DNA of 64,000 nt. Origin: JBJXHC01 sp046160825 (GTDB lineage: Bacteria > Bacteroidota > Ignavibacteria > UBA10030 > UBA6906). Positions 1-9,381 of the stretch are shown here, piece by piece. The notes beneath the pieces are model-generated. The model saw nothing but the letters and a program-made list of their open reading frames with translations. It had not been told where the DNA came from and searched no databases. A program made the position numbers and the translations under genes. The stretch lies in assembly GCA_046160825.1 (NCBI GenBank), contig JBJXHC010000055.1:54601-118600 (forward strand). Reading direction: 5' to 3'. Numbering within the stretch: the first letter of the stretch is position 1; each line of letters opens with the position of its first letter.

Positions 1-69
1 AGTTGCTCACGCACGCCATGGTGGAATTTGGAATGTAGAGTGTGAAAGACGAAATCTCAAAACAATCAA

Positions 70-297
70 ATGGCAAACAAAGCCCAAATCGCCATGGAGA
101 AGAAAGCCATTCATAATTTGTCAAAGCCGACAACTCAATCCGATCTCCCGCTCTTCTGCGACTATACGTGCCGGCATGCGGAGTTTGCACCAGCGGATGC
201 GAGCGGGGCCTGTAGAAGGGAACAAGCAGTGTATTGCGCACTGTTCAAGAAATTCAATAACAAGAACAACAGGTGCCTGGGAAGAGAAGCTGTATGA
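70..297 (+). CDS. Small cysteine-rich protein, function unknown
   Basis: A 75-residue basic protein with five cysteines in its C-terminal half, beginning with an FCDYTC (CxxxC) element and followed by single Cys in ACRR, VYC and RCLG contexts. The spacing suggests a small metal- or Fe-S-binding module, but I cannot assign a family domain. The stop TGA (295-297) overlaps the ATG at 294 of the next gene, an ATGA coupling that supports reality of both starts. No clear Shine-Dalgarno precedes the ATG. I have a vague impression of similar small proteins in FCB bacteria; treat as hypothetical. Confidence 0.5.
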   Translation: MANKAQIAMEKKAIHNLSKPTTQSDLPLFCDYTCRHAEFAPADASGACRREQAVYCALFKKFNNKNNRCLGREAV

Positions 298-1652
298 AAA
301 ATCCCAAGCATCAAATGACAAACAAATTCCAAAACCCTAAACATCAATTCACTGTAAAACTGTCTCAACTGTTATTCTTGATTGTAATGCTCGTGAATCC
401 GGCGTTCGGTCAGAACGAGTTGGCCTGGCGAACACTGCCAAATTCGCCAACTGCTTCAAGTCGTCATGATGATCTTTTCTTCGTCAATCCCAACCTGGGC
501 TGGGTGGTAAATGGCGCAGGCCGGATTAACCGCACGACCAATGGTGGTGCGACATGGCAACAACAAATTGATGTTCCGGAATATGTGCGCAGTGTCGGAT
601 TCGCAGATTCGCTCCGGGGGTGGGCAGGGACTCTTAGCGGAACAAATCCTCTGTATCACACGACCAACAGCGGCACGACATGGGAACTGGTTTCCAACAT
701 TCCTGAGCCGAGACCGGATGGTATCTGCGGCATCTGGGTTGTTGATGATTCTGTGGTCTATGCGAGTGGTGAATACGACGGTCCAGCCATTGTCATCAAA
801 TCCACTGATCGTGGTGCAACGTGGACAAGTATGAACCTCTCCGGATTGGCTGACCGGTTGGTGGATTGCTATTTTACAACTCGTGATTCCGGTTTCGTCG
901 TTGGCTCAAAAAATGGAACATCGTTTGGAGACGGTTTCCCGGTGATTCTTCACACCACCAATGGTGGAATCACGTGGACAACACGCTACGACGGAACACG
1001 TCCCGGAGAGTTGTGCTGGAAGATTTCATTCCCCACAAGAGACGTCGGCTATGTTTCGATTGAAGACTTTGTGTCCAGTCCAGTCTATTTCCTGAAGACC
1101 ACGGATGCCGGTGTTACCTGGCAGGAAAAAGTGTTTCTGGATTCATTTGCCGATGAACAAGGGATTGGTTTTGCAACTCCAACGCTAGGCTGGATTGGAG
1201 GATGGGATAATCCGACATACCAAACAACGGACGGCGGCGAAACTTGGCAGCTATCGGGATTTGGTGGGAATGTGAATCGCTTTCGTTTTCTGAGTGACAC
1301 TCTGGGTTATGCTGTCGGCATACGCGTGTACAAATATTCGCGAGAAGGGACAACGTCGATTGATCCCGCGCAAGGCGATGTGCTGCCATCGGACTTTACT
1401 CTCATGCAGAATTATCCCAATCCGTTTAACCCGACAACCATGATTGCCTACGAGCTGCCAACATCAAGTCATGTTACGTTGACAGTGTTCGATGTGCTTG
1501 GTCGGAAAGTCAAGGACATTGTCAGTGAGAATCAAGTCGCGGGAAATCATGAGGTTGAGTTTTCTGCAGCGGGGTTGGCGAGCGGCGTGTACCTGTATCG
1601 TATCACAGCAGGCCGGTTTGTACAGACGAAGAAACTCTTGCTTTTGCGGTGA
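294..1652 (+). CDS. T9SS-sorted YCF48/BNR-repeat beta-propeller protein
   Basis: Predicted secreted protein of 452 residues. After a basic N-terminus comes a hydrophobic signal segment (about residues 20-38, ending AFG-Q). Repeated motifs of the form 'TTxGGxTWxx' (TTNGGATWQQQ, TTNSGTTWEL, STDRGATWTS, TTNGGITWTT, TTDAGVTWQE, TTDGGETWQL) are typical of BNR/sialidase-like or YCF48-type propellers. The last 80 residues are a type A T9SS sorting domain with NYPNPFNPTT, followed by VFDVLGRKV and a terminal KKLLLLR. It is probably carried across the outer membrane and anchored or released. The ATG at 294 is preferred to the GTG at 273 because it overlaps the upstream stop; ATG 315 is also possible. 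Ligand or enzymatic role unknown. Confidence 0.85.
   Translation: MKNPKHQMTNKFQNPKHQFTVKLSQLLFLIVMLVNPAFGQNELAWRTLPNSPTASSRHDDLFFVNPNLGWVVNGAGRINRTTNGGATWQQQIDVPEYVRSVGFADSLRGWAGTLSGTNPLYHTTNSGTTWELVSNIPEPRPDGICGIWVVDDSVVYASGEYDGPAIVIKSTDRGATWTSMNLSGLADRLVDCYFTTRDSGFVVGSKNGTSFGDGFPVILHTTNGGITWTTRYDGTRPGELCWKISFPTRDVGYVSIEDFVSSPVYFLKTTDAGVTWQEKVFLDSFADEQGIGFATPTLGWIGGWDNPTYQTTDGGETWQLSGFGGNVNRFRFLSDTLGYAVGIRVYKYSREGTTSIDPAQGDVLPSDFTLMQNYPNPFNPTTMIAYELPTSSHVTLTVFDVLGRKVKDIVSENQVAGNHEVEFSAAGLASGVYLYRITAGRFVQTKKLLLLR
301..347 (+). repeat. Short direct repeat (CCCAAGCATCAA-like)
   Basis: An ATCCCAAGCATCAA unit (301-314) recurs as CCCTAAACATCAA (335-347), separated by AAATGACAAACAAATTCC. A related string, AAATGGCAAACAAAGCCC, lies near 69-86. 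It resembles low-complexity intergenic repeat units of FCB genomes. Here it falls inside the first codons of the following gene, giving that protein an odd Asn/Lys/His/Gln N-terminus ahead of its signal peptide. Confidence 0.4.
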
Positions 1653-1725
1653 CACAATCCTGAATCCACCACTTTAACACGCGACTACTCCATTACTCCC
1701 ACCAGTTTTCCACGAGCTGCATTTC

Positions 1726-1754
1726 TTGCTTGTCATAGTCAATCTCCCTATTTT
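1726..1754 (+). promoter_or_regulatory. Candidate sigma70 promoter for lysS
   Basis: TTGCTT (1726-1731), a 17-base spacer and TATTTT (1749-1754) lie about 30 bases upstream of the TTG start of lysS. The match is moderate and not tested. Confidence 0.3.
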
Positions 1755-1786
1755 GAGCCATTCTTTCATCTTTCTCAGGAAATTTC

Positions 1787-3298
1787 TTGGAAGTCAAACC
1801 AGAAACACAGGATTTGAACGACCTGATGCGTCGGCGTCGTGAAGAACTTGACGAGCTGATCAAGCGCGGCGTCAACCCTTATCCCTACCATTTTAACCGG
1901 AACGCGTTCTCCAAAGAGATCATCGAATCTTTCAAGGATGATGCCCCTCAACGGAATGTTGCTGTTGCCGGGCGCATCATGTCCATCCGCCGTATGGGGA
2001 AGGCTTCGTTCTGTCACATCATGGACTCTCAGGGAAAAATCCAGGCCTATCTGAAGAAGGATGATCTCGGTGAGGCGTATGATGCATTCAAGCTTCTGGA
2101 CATTGGCGATATTGTCGGCATTGAAGGGTTTGTCTTCCGGACGAAGATGGGAGAGGTCTCCATTCATGCCCGCAAAGTGGAATTGCTCGCAAAGTCGCTT
2201 CGTCCGCTCCCGGTGGCAAAGGAAACGGTTGATGAGCAGGGGAATACCATCGTTCACGATCCATTCTCCGATAAAGAACTGCGCTACCGTCAGCGCTACG
2301 TTGATCTCGTCGTCAACTCGCAAGTGAAAGAGACATTTGTGAAGCGTGCGAAGATTGTTTCAACGATCAGGAGAATCCTCGACGACAAGGGTTTCCTTGA
2401 AGTTGAAACGCCGATCCTTCAGCCGCAGTATGGCGGTGCGTTTGCCCGGCCATTCATGACACATCATAACGCCCTGGATGTTGATCTCTATCTGCGCATA
2501 GCCAACGAGTTGTACCTCAAGCGACTTATTGTCGGTGGGTTCGATGGTGTCTATGAGTTTGCAAAAGACTTCCGCAACGAAGGAATGGACCGGACGCACA
2601 ATCCGGAGTTCACCATGTTGGAAGTGTACGTCCCATTCAAGGATTATTATTGGATGATGGAATTGGTGGAGGAAATATTCAGCAGTGTTGCGGTTGCCGT
2701 GAACGGCTCGACGCGCGCAACGGTGGGTGGAAACGAAATCAACTTCGCCCCACCCTGGAAGCGGATCTCGATGTTCGATGCGATAAAGGAACAGACGGGC
2801 AAGGATCTTCGCGGAATGGACGAGGCAACGCTACGACAGACAGCCAAAGCCTTGCACGTGGACATTGATCCCAAAGCCGGTATCGGCGCAATCATTGATG
2901 AAGTATTCAGCGAGAAGGTGGAACACACACTCATCCAACCCACATTTATCACCGACTATCCGATTGAAATGTCGCCGCTGGCCAAACGTCATCGCTCGGA
3001 GCAGGGACTTGTGGAACGCTTCGAGTTGATTTGTAACGGGCAGGAGTTGTGCAATGCCTTTACTGAATTGAACGATCCGCTGGACCAACGGGCCCGATTC
3101 GAAGAACAGATGCGCGCCCGAGCCCGTGGCGAAGAAGAAGTGCAGCCGCTCGATGAGGACTTCCTGCGCGCATTGGAATACGGTATGCCTCCCACGGCAG
3201 GTCTCGGAGTCGGGATCGACCGGTTGACAATGCTGATGACGGGACAGGATTCCATTCGCGACGTTATCTTCTTTCCCCAAATGAGACCGGAGAAGTGA
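1787..3298 (+). CDS. lysS: Lysyl-tRNA synthetase, class II
   Basis: Charges tRNA-Lys with lysine in the cytoplasm. The 503-residue length is normal for bacterial LysS. An N-terminal OB-fold anticodon-binding domain (about residues 50-160, with VAVAGRIMSIRRMGKASF) precedes a class II catalytic core. Motif 2 is visible as FRNEGMDRTHNPEF from residue 262, with the ATP-binding Arg263, and motif 3 as GLGVGIDRL from residue 472, with Arg479. The start is TTG at 1787, preceded by AGGA six bases upstream; no ATG gives the full N-terminus. It is separated by 28 bases from the following GH57 gene, so the two may be cotranscribed. Confidence 0.97.
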   Translation: MEVKPETQDLNDLMRRRREELDELIKRGVNPYPYHFNRNAFSKEIIESFKDDAPQRNVAVAGRIMSIRRMGKASFCHIMDSQGKIQAYLKKDDLGEAYDAFKLLDIGDIVGIEGFVFRTKMGEVSIHARKVELLAKSLRPLPVAKETVDEQGNTIVHDPFSDKELRYRQRYVDLVVNSQVKETFVKRAKIVSTIRRILDDKGFLEVETPILQPQYGGAFARPFMTHHNALDVDLYLRIANELYLKRLIVGGFDGVYEFAKDFRNEGMDRTHNPEFTMLEVYVPFKDYYWMMELVEEIFSSVAVAVNGSTRATVGGNEINFAPPWKRISMFDAIKEQTGKDLRGMDEATLRQTAKALHVDIDPKAGIGAIIDEVFSEKVEHTLIQPTFITDYPIEMSPLAKRHRSEQGLVERFELICNGQELCNAFTELNDPLDQRARFEEQMRARARGEEEVQPLDEDFLRALEYGMPPTAGLGVGIDRLTMLMTGQDSIRDVIFFPQMRPEK

Positions 3299-3326
3299 GA
3301 TGGTCTGCCGACGATGAGATGAACAC

Positions 3327-5441
3327 GTGAAGAAAATTACCACGGTATTTGCCGTTCATAATCACCAGCCCATTGGCAACTTCGACAAAGTGTTCGAAGA
3401 AGCCTACCAATATTCCTATAAGCCATTTCTCGATGTCATGGGCAGGCATCCTTCCCTCAAGATCACGCAACACTGGACCGGACCCTTGCTTGAATGGTTG
3501 GTGAAACATCATCCCGAACTGATCGAGAAGATGCGGGAGATGGTCAAGCGGGGTCAGCTTGAGCTGTTGACAGGCGCGTACTATGAAGCCATCCTTGCCA
3601 TCATTCCGGAGGCCGATCGTGTCGGCCAGATCAGGAAGCTCTCGGATTTTATTCACAAGACGTTTGACTTTGAGCCGCGCGGAATGTGGCTGGCCGAGCG
3701 TGTGTGGGAACAACCACTTGTGGGTTCGCTGGCACGGGCTGGCGTCGAGTTCGTCATGGTGGATGATACGCATTTCAAACACGCAGGAGTGAACGACGAC
3801 CAGTTGCTCGGGTACTACATCACTGAGGAGCAAGGTGCCACGGTCCGTGTGCTTCCCATCGACAAGACGTTGCGTTACACGGTTCCATTTCGACCTCTTG
3901 AGGAAACGCTGCATTATTTGTTGAAGGTCGCTTCGGAGGATGGCCGCCGCGTGGTGATCAACGCTGATGATGGGGAGAAATTCGGTGTGTGGCCAAAGAC
4001 GTTCAAGCACGTCTATGAAGATGGCTGGCTGGAACAATTCTGCAGGATGATTGAAGAACATAAATCTGTAATTGCAACGGCACACCTCTCGACAGTAGTT
4101 GACGAATTCCCGGTACTCGGACAGATCTATCTGCCGACAGCGTCGTATTCCGAGATGCTCAGATGGGCATTGAGTCCGACGCCATTCCTCCAACTTGAAC
4201 GATTTGAACAACAACTCAAGGACGAAAAGCTATACGACGACAACGCGATGTTTGTACGCGGGGGATACTGGAGAAACTTCCTGGCGAAGTACCCCGAATC
4301 AAACCACATGCACAAGAAGATGCTGCGCGTGGCTCAGCGGGCACGTGCCACTGCAAAAACAGGGAAAGTACATCCGGGGATTCTCGAACGCGTTTGGGCT
4401 GGTCAATGCAACGATCCGTATTGGCATGGAGTGTTCGGGGGCCTGTATCTTCCCAACCTGCGCTTCCCCGTGTACCGGAGTCTGTTGGAAGCTGAAGCGA
4501 AACTGGATACACTTGAAAAGAAAAAGGGTGTGTCGGTGGAAGAGACGGATTTCGATTGCGACGGTCATCCGGAAATCCTCGTGGAATCACCGGAGATGAA
4601 TCTGTACCTGAAACCCTCGCTTGGTGGAAGCCTGGTTGAGTTGGACTACAAACCGATCGCATTCAACTTGCTGGACATTGTGAGTCGCCGCGAAGAGGGA
4701 TACCACCGGCGCCTTCTTGCAAACGGCGACGAGTATCAGGGTAAAGCAAATGTCCACGATGGTGTATTGATGAAGGAAGAGGGGTTGGATCAACATCTGC
4801 ATTTCGATTGGTACAGGCGTGCCTCGCTGCTTGACCACTTCTACGGGCCGGAAACGACACTGGAGTCATTTGCCACGTGCAAGTATCTGGAGGCCGGTGA
4901 TTTTGTCAATCGACCGTACAGTTATGCGGTTCAGAAAAAAGGTCGGGCCGTCAACATTGTGCTCGAGCGTTCGGGTGCGTTATGGCTTGGTCAGCAGCCA
5001 CACAAGGTTTCCATCCGCAAGACAATTCGATATGAGGTCGGCTCAGGCCAATTCATTGCAGAATATGTCCTGGAGAATGGTGAGACAACCCCCGTTGATG
5101 TGTGGTTCGGCATTGAAATGAATGTGGGGTTGATGGCAGGAGATGCACATGACCGTTACTATGAGATCGAAGGGCGCCCGCTTGCAGACAAGCGTCTACG
5201 GAGTTCCGGACAGGAAGAACAAGTGTGTTCGTGCAAACTCGTAGACGAGTGGCTCGGCATTGAAGTGGAGCTGGTTACAGACAAACCTGCGACACTGTGG
5301 CGTTGCCCAATTGAGACGGTTTCACTCTCGGAAGCGGGGTTCGAGAGGGTCTTCCAAAGTTCGGTCGTTGTCCCGCACTGGAAGGTACGGTTGGAAAATG
5401 AATTCCGTGTTGCAATCACTCAATCCATCACACAATTATAG
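3327..5441 (+). CDS. GH57 family 4-alpha-glucanotransferase / alpha-amylase
   Basis: Retaining alpha-glucan-active enzyme of glycoside hydrolase family 57; the 704-residue length and domain order match the Thermococcus-type 4-alpha-glucanotransferases. The N-terminal (beta/alpha)7 barrel starts with FAVHNHQPIGNF. The nucleophile Glu124 lies in WLAERVWE and the acid/base Asp in NADDGEKFG (Asp214/215), at nearly the same positions as the characterised enzymes. The C-terminal half (from about residue 380) matches the DUF1925/DUF1926 beta-sandwich region. No signal peptide, so it probably remodels cytoplasmic glycogen or maltodextrin. GTG start at 3327. Specificity (transferase versus hydrolase) cannot be settled from sequence alone. 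Confidence 0.9.
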   Translation: MKKITTVFAVHNHQPIGNFDKVFEEAYQYSYKPFLDVMGRHPSLKITQHWTGPLLEWLVKHHPELIEKMREMVKRGQLELLTGAYYEAILAIIPEADRVGQIRKLSDFIHKTFDFEPRGMWLAERVWEQPLVGSLARAGVEFVMVDDTHFKHAGVNDDQLLGYYITEEQGATVRVLPIDKTLRYTVPFRPLEETLHYLLKVASEDGRRVVINADDGEKFGVWPKTFKHVYEDGWLEQFCRMIEEHKSVIATAHLSTVVDEFPVLGQIYLPTASYSEMLRWALSPTPFLQLERFEQQLKDEKLYDDNAMFVRGGYWRNFLAKYPESNHMHKKMLRVAQRARATAKTGKVHPGILERVWAGQCNDPYWHGVFGGLYLPNLRFPVYRSLLEAEAKLDTLEKKKGVSVEETDFDCDGHPEILVESPEMNLYLKPSLGGSLVELDYKPIAFNLLDIVSRREEGYHRRLLANGDEYQGKANVHDGVLMKEEGLDQHLHFDWYRRASLLDHFYGPETTLESFATCKYLEAGDFVNRPYSYAVQKKGRAVNIVLERSGALWLGQQPHKVSIRKTIRYEVGSGQFIAEYVLENGETTPVDVWFGIEMNVGLMAGDAHDRYYEIEGRPLADKRLRSSGQEEQVCSCKLVDEWLGIEVELVTDKPATLWRCPIETVSLSEAGFERVFQSSVVVPHWKVRLENEFRVAITQSITQL

Positions 5442-5500
5442 CCTCGCTTGTCCGCCTTACGCCCAAATCACAAAAAGTCTCTCCTCCCAGGAATCGTTTC

Positions 5501-6226
5501 TTGACGATTAGTGTTATTGTACCAACCTTGAATGAGGAAAAGCTGCTCGACAAAATGCTCGGGCAGTTCACGCCTGAACTTTGTCGTCAATTCAACCTTG
5601 AAATTGTGGTGAGCGACGGTGGAAGTACAGACCGGACATTGGAAATTGCCCGGCGTCATCAATGTACAGTTGTTGAAAATCATGACCGCCTCAAGCAGAC
5701 GATCTCCCTTGGCCGGAACATCGGCGCGCAACACGCCACCGGCGATGTTTTCATTTTCCTTAACGCCGATACACTCATTAGAAATCCCCCTCATTTCTTT
5801 TGCCGGATGACAGAAGAATTGGCAGACAAGAAGATTGCTGCTTTCACTTGTAGCGTCGGCATTTATCCCGAAGAGGAGAAATTCTCCGACCGGCTGTTTC
5901 ATGGGTTCTATAATTGGCTCTTTGCGATGATGAATGTTATCGGTATGGGGATGGGGCGTGGCGAGTGCCATGTTATCAGGCGCGCGGTGTTTAATACAGT
6001 GGGAGGATATGCGTCCGGGATCGCTGCCGGAGAGGACTATGATATGTTTCGCCGACTAAAAGACATTGGCCGTATCAAGTTCCTGAAGGAACTCCGTGTG
6101 TACGAGTCCCCGCGCCGGTACCGCAAGTACGGCTATCTCTACGTGAGTGCATCGTGGTTCATGAATTTTCTTGCCGTGTTCTTTCTTCATCGGTCTATCC
6201 TGGATGAGTGGAAGCCTGTGAGGTAA
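5501..6226 (+). CDS. Glycosyltransferase family 2
   Basis: GT-A fold glycosyltransferase of 241 residues. The N-terminus ISVIVPTLNEE is the nucleotide-sugar-binding start of the GT2 fold. VVSDGGSTDRT and FLNADT (DxD-like) give the donor and metal sites, and AGEDYDMFRRLK resembles the acceptor/catalytic ED region. A C-terminal hydrophobic segment (about residues 210-230) may anchor it to the inner membrane. The start is TTG at 5501 with AGGA at 5489-5492. Donor and acceptor unknown; likely envelope glycan or glycolipid synthesis. It is 59 bases from the GH57 gene, so possibly the same transcript. Confidence 0.85.
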   Translation: MTISVIVPTLNEEKLLDKMLGQFTPELCRQFNLEIVVSDGGSTDRTLEIARRHQCTVVENHDRLKQTISLGRNIGAQHATGDVFIFLNADTLIRNPPHFFCRMTEELADKKIAAFTCSVGIYPEEEKFSDRLFHGFYNWLFAMMNVIGMGMGRGECHVIRRAVFNTVGGYASGIAAGEDYDMFRRLKDIGRIKFLKELRVYESPRRYRKYGYLYVSASWFMNFLAVFFLHRSILDEWKPVR

Positions 6227-6270
6227 CGGAGTGATTCTGTCAGGAGTTTCCCTGCCATGATGGCTATTGA

Positions 6271-6299
6271 TTGACTCTGAACTGGATTTTGAATATACT
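6271..6299 (+). promoter_or_regulatory. Sigma70-type promoter for the S41 protease operon
   Basis: TTGACT (6271-6276), exactly 17 bases, then TATACT (6294-6299). The distance to the ATG at 6391 leaves a leader of about 85 bases. This is a near-consensus match in an intergenic position after the end of the GT2 gene. Confidence 0.6.
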
Positions 6300-6390
6300 C
6301 CGAACGAGTTGTAGGGAGGCCAAACTCTTTTCTCGAATCAAGTGTTGAAGAGAGTATAGGAACCATTCTTCGTAGGATGAGGGAAATTTC

Positions 6391-8007
6391 ATGGGAAAGC
6401 GATTTTCTTTACGAACGGTTGTCATACTTGTTGTGTTGGGCGTGGCAGCAGGTTCGGTTCTCAACAATGTTATTTCAAGCGATAATATTTATGATCAGAT
6501 CAATAAATTCAAAGAAGTACTCAGTATTACCGAGAAGTACTACGTGGAAGACGTGGACACACAGAAGCTTACAGAGTCGGCGATCAACGGAATTCTCACC
6601 GATCTCGATCCCCATTCCATCTATATTCCGGCATCGCAACTACAGCGGGTGAACGAAGAATTCCAGGGCAGCTTTGAGGGCATTGGGATTGAATTCCAGG
6701 TGTTGAATGACACGCTGCTTGTGGTTGCTCCGATTGTCGGCGGACCCAGCGATGCACTTGGAATCCAGGCAGGCGATAAGATTGTGATGATCGATGACTC
6801 CTCTGCAATTAAAATTACAGAGGTGGGAGTACGTCAGAAACTGCGTGGCCCGAAGGGAACAAAGGTACGGGTTTCCATTGTGCGCGGAGGTATCAAAGAT
6901 CTGCTACAGTTTGAGATCACGCGTGACAAAATCCCGCTTTATACCGTGGACGCGTCTCACATGGTGGACGACAAGGTGGGCTACATCAGCGTTACGCGGT
7001 TTGCGGCGACAACGCACTCTGAATTTGTCGAAGCTGCAACCAAACTCAAACAGGCAGGAATGAAGCAACTTGTTCTCGATCTCCGTGGGAATGCCGGTGG
7101 TTATCTTGAGCAAGCCTTCAAGATGTCCGACGAGTTGATGCCCAAAGGGAAGAAAATTGTCTATACGAAAGGCCGGAGACCGGAGTACGAGGAGGAATAC
7201 ATCTCCTCTGGTTCAGCAAAGTTCCTGGATGTCTCGCTAGTGATTCTCGTGAACAACGGCTCCGCATCGGCGAGTGAAATTGTCGCGGGTGCCGTGCAGG
7301 ATTGGGACCGGGGATTAATTGTCGGTGAGTCTACCTTTGGCAAGGGGCTTGTGCAACGGCAGTTTGACCTGAAGGATGGATCCGCGTTTCGTCTGACAAC
7401 TGCACGGTATTACACACCGAGTGGTCGGTTGATTCAACGCCCTTATGGCCGCGACAAACTTCAGTATCAACGTGAGGCGTTTGAGAGGGAGGAAGAAGAG
7501 GGTGAAAATGTGGAGCATGACGCCGAGAAGGATTCTACACGACCAGTGTTCAAGACCGGCGGTGGTAGACCCGTCTATGGCGGCGGCGGGATAACTCCGG
7601 ACTATATCATTAAGGCTGACCGTCTGAACGAATACACGGTCCAGTTGCGCAGCAAGTTGGTGTTCCTGGAATATGCGAACAAGTACATTACCCAGAACGG
7701 GAAATCACTGAAGGAGAAGTACCTGAAGGACAGTCGGAAGTTTGTCGAGGAATTTCATGTCACCGACGCCATGCTTGATGAAGTGCTTGCGGTGGCAAAG
7801 GTGAAAGACGTTGAGTTTAAGAAAGACCAATATGAAAAAGACCTCAAGTATGTGAAAGCGTTCACCAAAGCGTTTATCGGTCGCAATCTCTTTGGGAACG
7901 AGGGTTCATCGCGCACCATGCTTGCAGAAGACTCGCAGTTTCAGAAAGCGTTGACGTTGTTTCCCGAGGCGGAGAAGATCGCAAAGAACTTGTCCAGCCT
8001 GAAATAA
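6391..8007 (+). CDS. S41 family C-terminal processing peptidase (CtpA-like)
   Basis: Periplasmic serine protease of the CtpA/Prc class, 538 residues. An N-terminal signal anchor (residues 7-24) is followed by a helical region, a PDZ domain (about residues 85-175, with GIGIEF and GDKIVMIDD) and the S41 domain. The catalytic serine lies in NNGSASASEI (Ser293 by spacing) and the lysine in STFGKGLVQ (Lys318), the usual Ser-x24-Lys dyad. A C-terminal alpha-helical extension of about 130 residues is present. Family members trim C-termini of envelope proteins. Start supported by GAGGG at 6379-6383 and a strong upstream promoter; first gene of a short cluster with a DUF3108 protein. Confidence 0.92.
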   Translation: MGKRFSLRTVVILVVLGVAAGSVLNNVISSDNIYDQINKFKEVLSITEKYYVEDVDTQKLTESAINGILTDLDPHSIYIPASQLQRVNEEFQGSFEGIGIEFQVLNDTLLVVAPIVGGPSDALGIQAGDKIVMIDDSSAIKITEVGVRQKLRGPKGTKVRVSIVRGGIKDLLQFEITRDKIPLYTVDASHMVDDKVGYISVTRFAATTHSEFVEAATKLKQAGMKQLVLDLRGNAGGYLEQAFKMSDELMPKGKKIVYTKGRRPEYEEEYISSGSAKFLDVSLVILVNNGSASASEIVAGAVQDWDRGLIVGESTFGKGLVQRQFDLKDGSAFRLTTARYYTPSGRLIQRPYGRDKLQYQREAFEREEEEGENVEHDAEKDSTRPVFKTGGGRPVYGGGGITPDYIIKADRLNEYTVQLRSKLVFLEYANKYITQNGKSLKEKYLKDSRKFVEEFHVTDAMLDEVLAVAKVKDVEFKKDQYEKDLKYVKAFTKAFIGRNLFGNEGSSRTMLAEDSQFQKALTLFPEAEKIAKNLSSLK

Positions 8008-8042
8008 AATTGTTGAACAATATGAGGTAACATATCAAGAGG

Positions 8043-8852
8043 TTGAGAACATCACCCCGGCTTTATCTTCTCGCAATATTCGCGGGTTGCGCGATCAGCG
8101 GATTCTCGACAGCAATGAGTGCAGGCTCTTCATCTTCATCGATATTGGTGGAAGGTGAAGAGCTTGTCTATAATGTGCGGTACGGTCCGTTTGATCTTGG
8201 CCAGGTCAGGTTTCGTGTCTCCGGCAAAAGTAAGGATGGGGGCTTTGAAGTACAATACGGAAGGGCACTCATTGATTCGTATGAAGGTGTCCCGTTCGTC
8301 GATCTGCATGCCACATACGAGAGCTGGATGGACTCGTTGCTCTATCCGCACAAGTTTATGGGGAGATCCAAAGAAGATGGTTCGTGGCAGTTTGGACGCT
8401 ACAGGTTTGACTATCAGAACAAGCGGGTGATAATGGAGACTGGTCGGAGGGACACAGTTGTCGAGAAACTCGACACACTATCTCTTCCACAGAAGTTGCA
8501 CGACGGACTCTCATTATTCTTCTTCGCCCGCCAGCAGGTCCTTTCCGGAAAAAAAATGAATATCTCCACACTCATCAACGAAGAACTGGTCAACACATAC
8601 ATTGATTTTTATGGCAAGCGCACCTCGGTGGAAATCGACGCGGTTGACTATCCCATTGATGTCATCGAGTTCAACGGCAAAGCGGAATTCGTTGGTATCT
8701 TCGGACTCACAGGGGATTTTGAAGGATGGTTCAGTAATGATGATGCCCGTGTCCCCATTCTTGCCAAAATGAAAGTGATCATCGGTAGCGTGACGCTGGA
8801 ATTGATGGAATGGAAGAGACCCGGATGGAATCCGCAGCGGGGGATTGAATAA
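8043..8852 (+). CDS. DUF3108 domain-containing exported protein
   Basis: 269-residue protein with a signal peptide (hydrophobic residues about 7-27) followed by the DUF3108 pattern, beginning GEELVYNVRYGPFDLGQVRF and ending near LELMEWKRPGWNP. Members are predicted beta-rich periplasmic or outer-membrane-facing proteins of unknown function. The start is TTG at 8043; GAGG lies 15 bases upstream and AGAGG abuts the start, so the exact start is uncertain, but later ATGs would remove the signal peptide. It is 35 bases after the S41 protease, suggesting cotranscription. Confidence 0.8.
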   Translation: MRTSPRLYLLAIFAGCAISGFSTAMSAGSSSSSILVEGEELVYNVRYGPFDLGQVRFRVSGKSKDGGFEVQYGRALIDSYEGVPFVDLHATYESWMDSLLYPHKFMGRSKEDGSWQFGRYRFDYQNKRVIMETGRRDTVVEKLDTLSLPQKLHDGLSLFFFARQQVLSGKKMNISTLINEELVNTYIDFYGKRTSVEIDAVDYPIDVIEFNGKAEFVGIFGLTGDFEGWFSNDDARVPILAKMKVIIGSVTLELMEWKRPGWNPQRGIE

Positions 8853-8855
8853 GCC

Positions 8856-9359
8856 ATGAATGTGTTAACTTTCGAGGGACAATCACCCCGGTTGGATCAT
8901 TCAGTGTTTGTCGCTGCAGGCGTCCACGTCATCGGTAACGTCCAGGTCGGTGCCGAATCGAGCTTGTGGTTCAATTGTGTCTTGCGCGGGGACATCAACA
9001 GGATTACAATCGGCGAACGTACGAACATTCAGGATGGTTGCGTGTTACACGTGACGCATCAGTATGCCGTCAATGTTGGCTCAGATGTCACCGTTGGTCA
9101 CAGGGCAATTGTTCATGGTTGCACAGTTGAGGATGCATGTCTTATCGGCATGGGAGCGATTGTGCTTGATGGTGCGCGCATCGGGGCCCAATCACTCATT
9201 GCCGCTGGCACAGTTGTGTTGCAAAATGTCGTTGTTCCACCAGGTTCACTTGTGGCCGGTGTTCCGGGACGCGTTGTCCGCAGACTGACGGATGAAGAGA
9301 AGGTTCACATTATTCAATCGGCGACAAACTATACCGCGTATGCGAGGCGATATCAATGA
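8856..9359 (+). CDS. Gamma-carbonic anhydrase-like (left-handed beta-helix) protein
   Basis: 167 residues of hexapeptide-repeat left-handed beta-helix, with the gamma-CA family signature WFNCVLRGDINRITIGERTN near residues 38-57. Three histidines (LHVT, VGH, VHGC contexts) are placed to coordinate a metal between trimer subunits. Family members are trimeric; some have carbonic anhydrase activity and many have no known activity. Cytoplasmic, no signal peptide. It begins 3 bases after the DUF3108 stop, so the two are translationally linked. Confidence 0.88.
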   Translation: MNVLTFEGQSPRLDHSVFVAAGVHVIGNVQVGAESSLWFNCVLRGDINRITIGERTNIQDGCVLHVTHQYAVNVGSDVTVGHRAIVHGCTVEDACLIGMGAIVLDGARIGAQSLIAAGTVVLQNVVVPPGSLVAGVPGRVVRRLTDEEKVHIIQSATNYTAYARRYQ

Positions 9360-9381
9360 TGTTTCAGCACGCCGAGCACTT

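Noticed and set aside
3264..4214. 316-codon open frame on the - strand
   Set aside because: Antisense to the GH57 gene whose catalytic residues are in the + frame.
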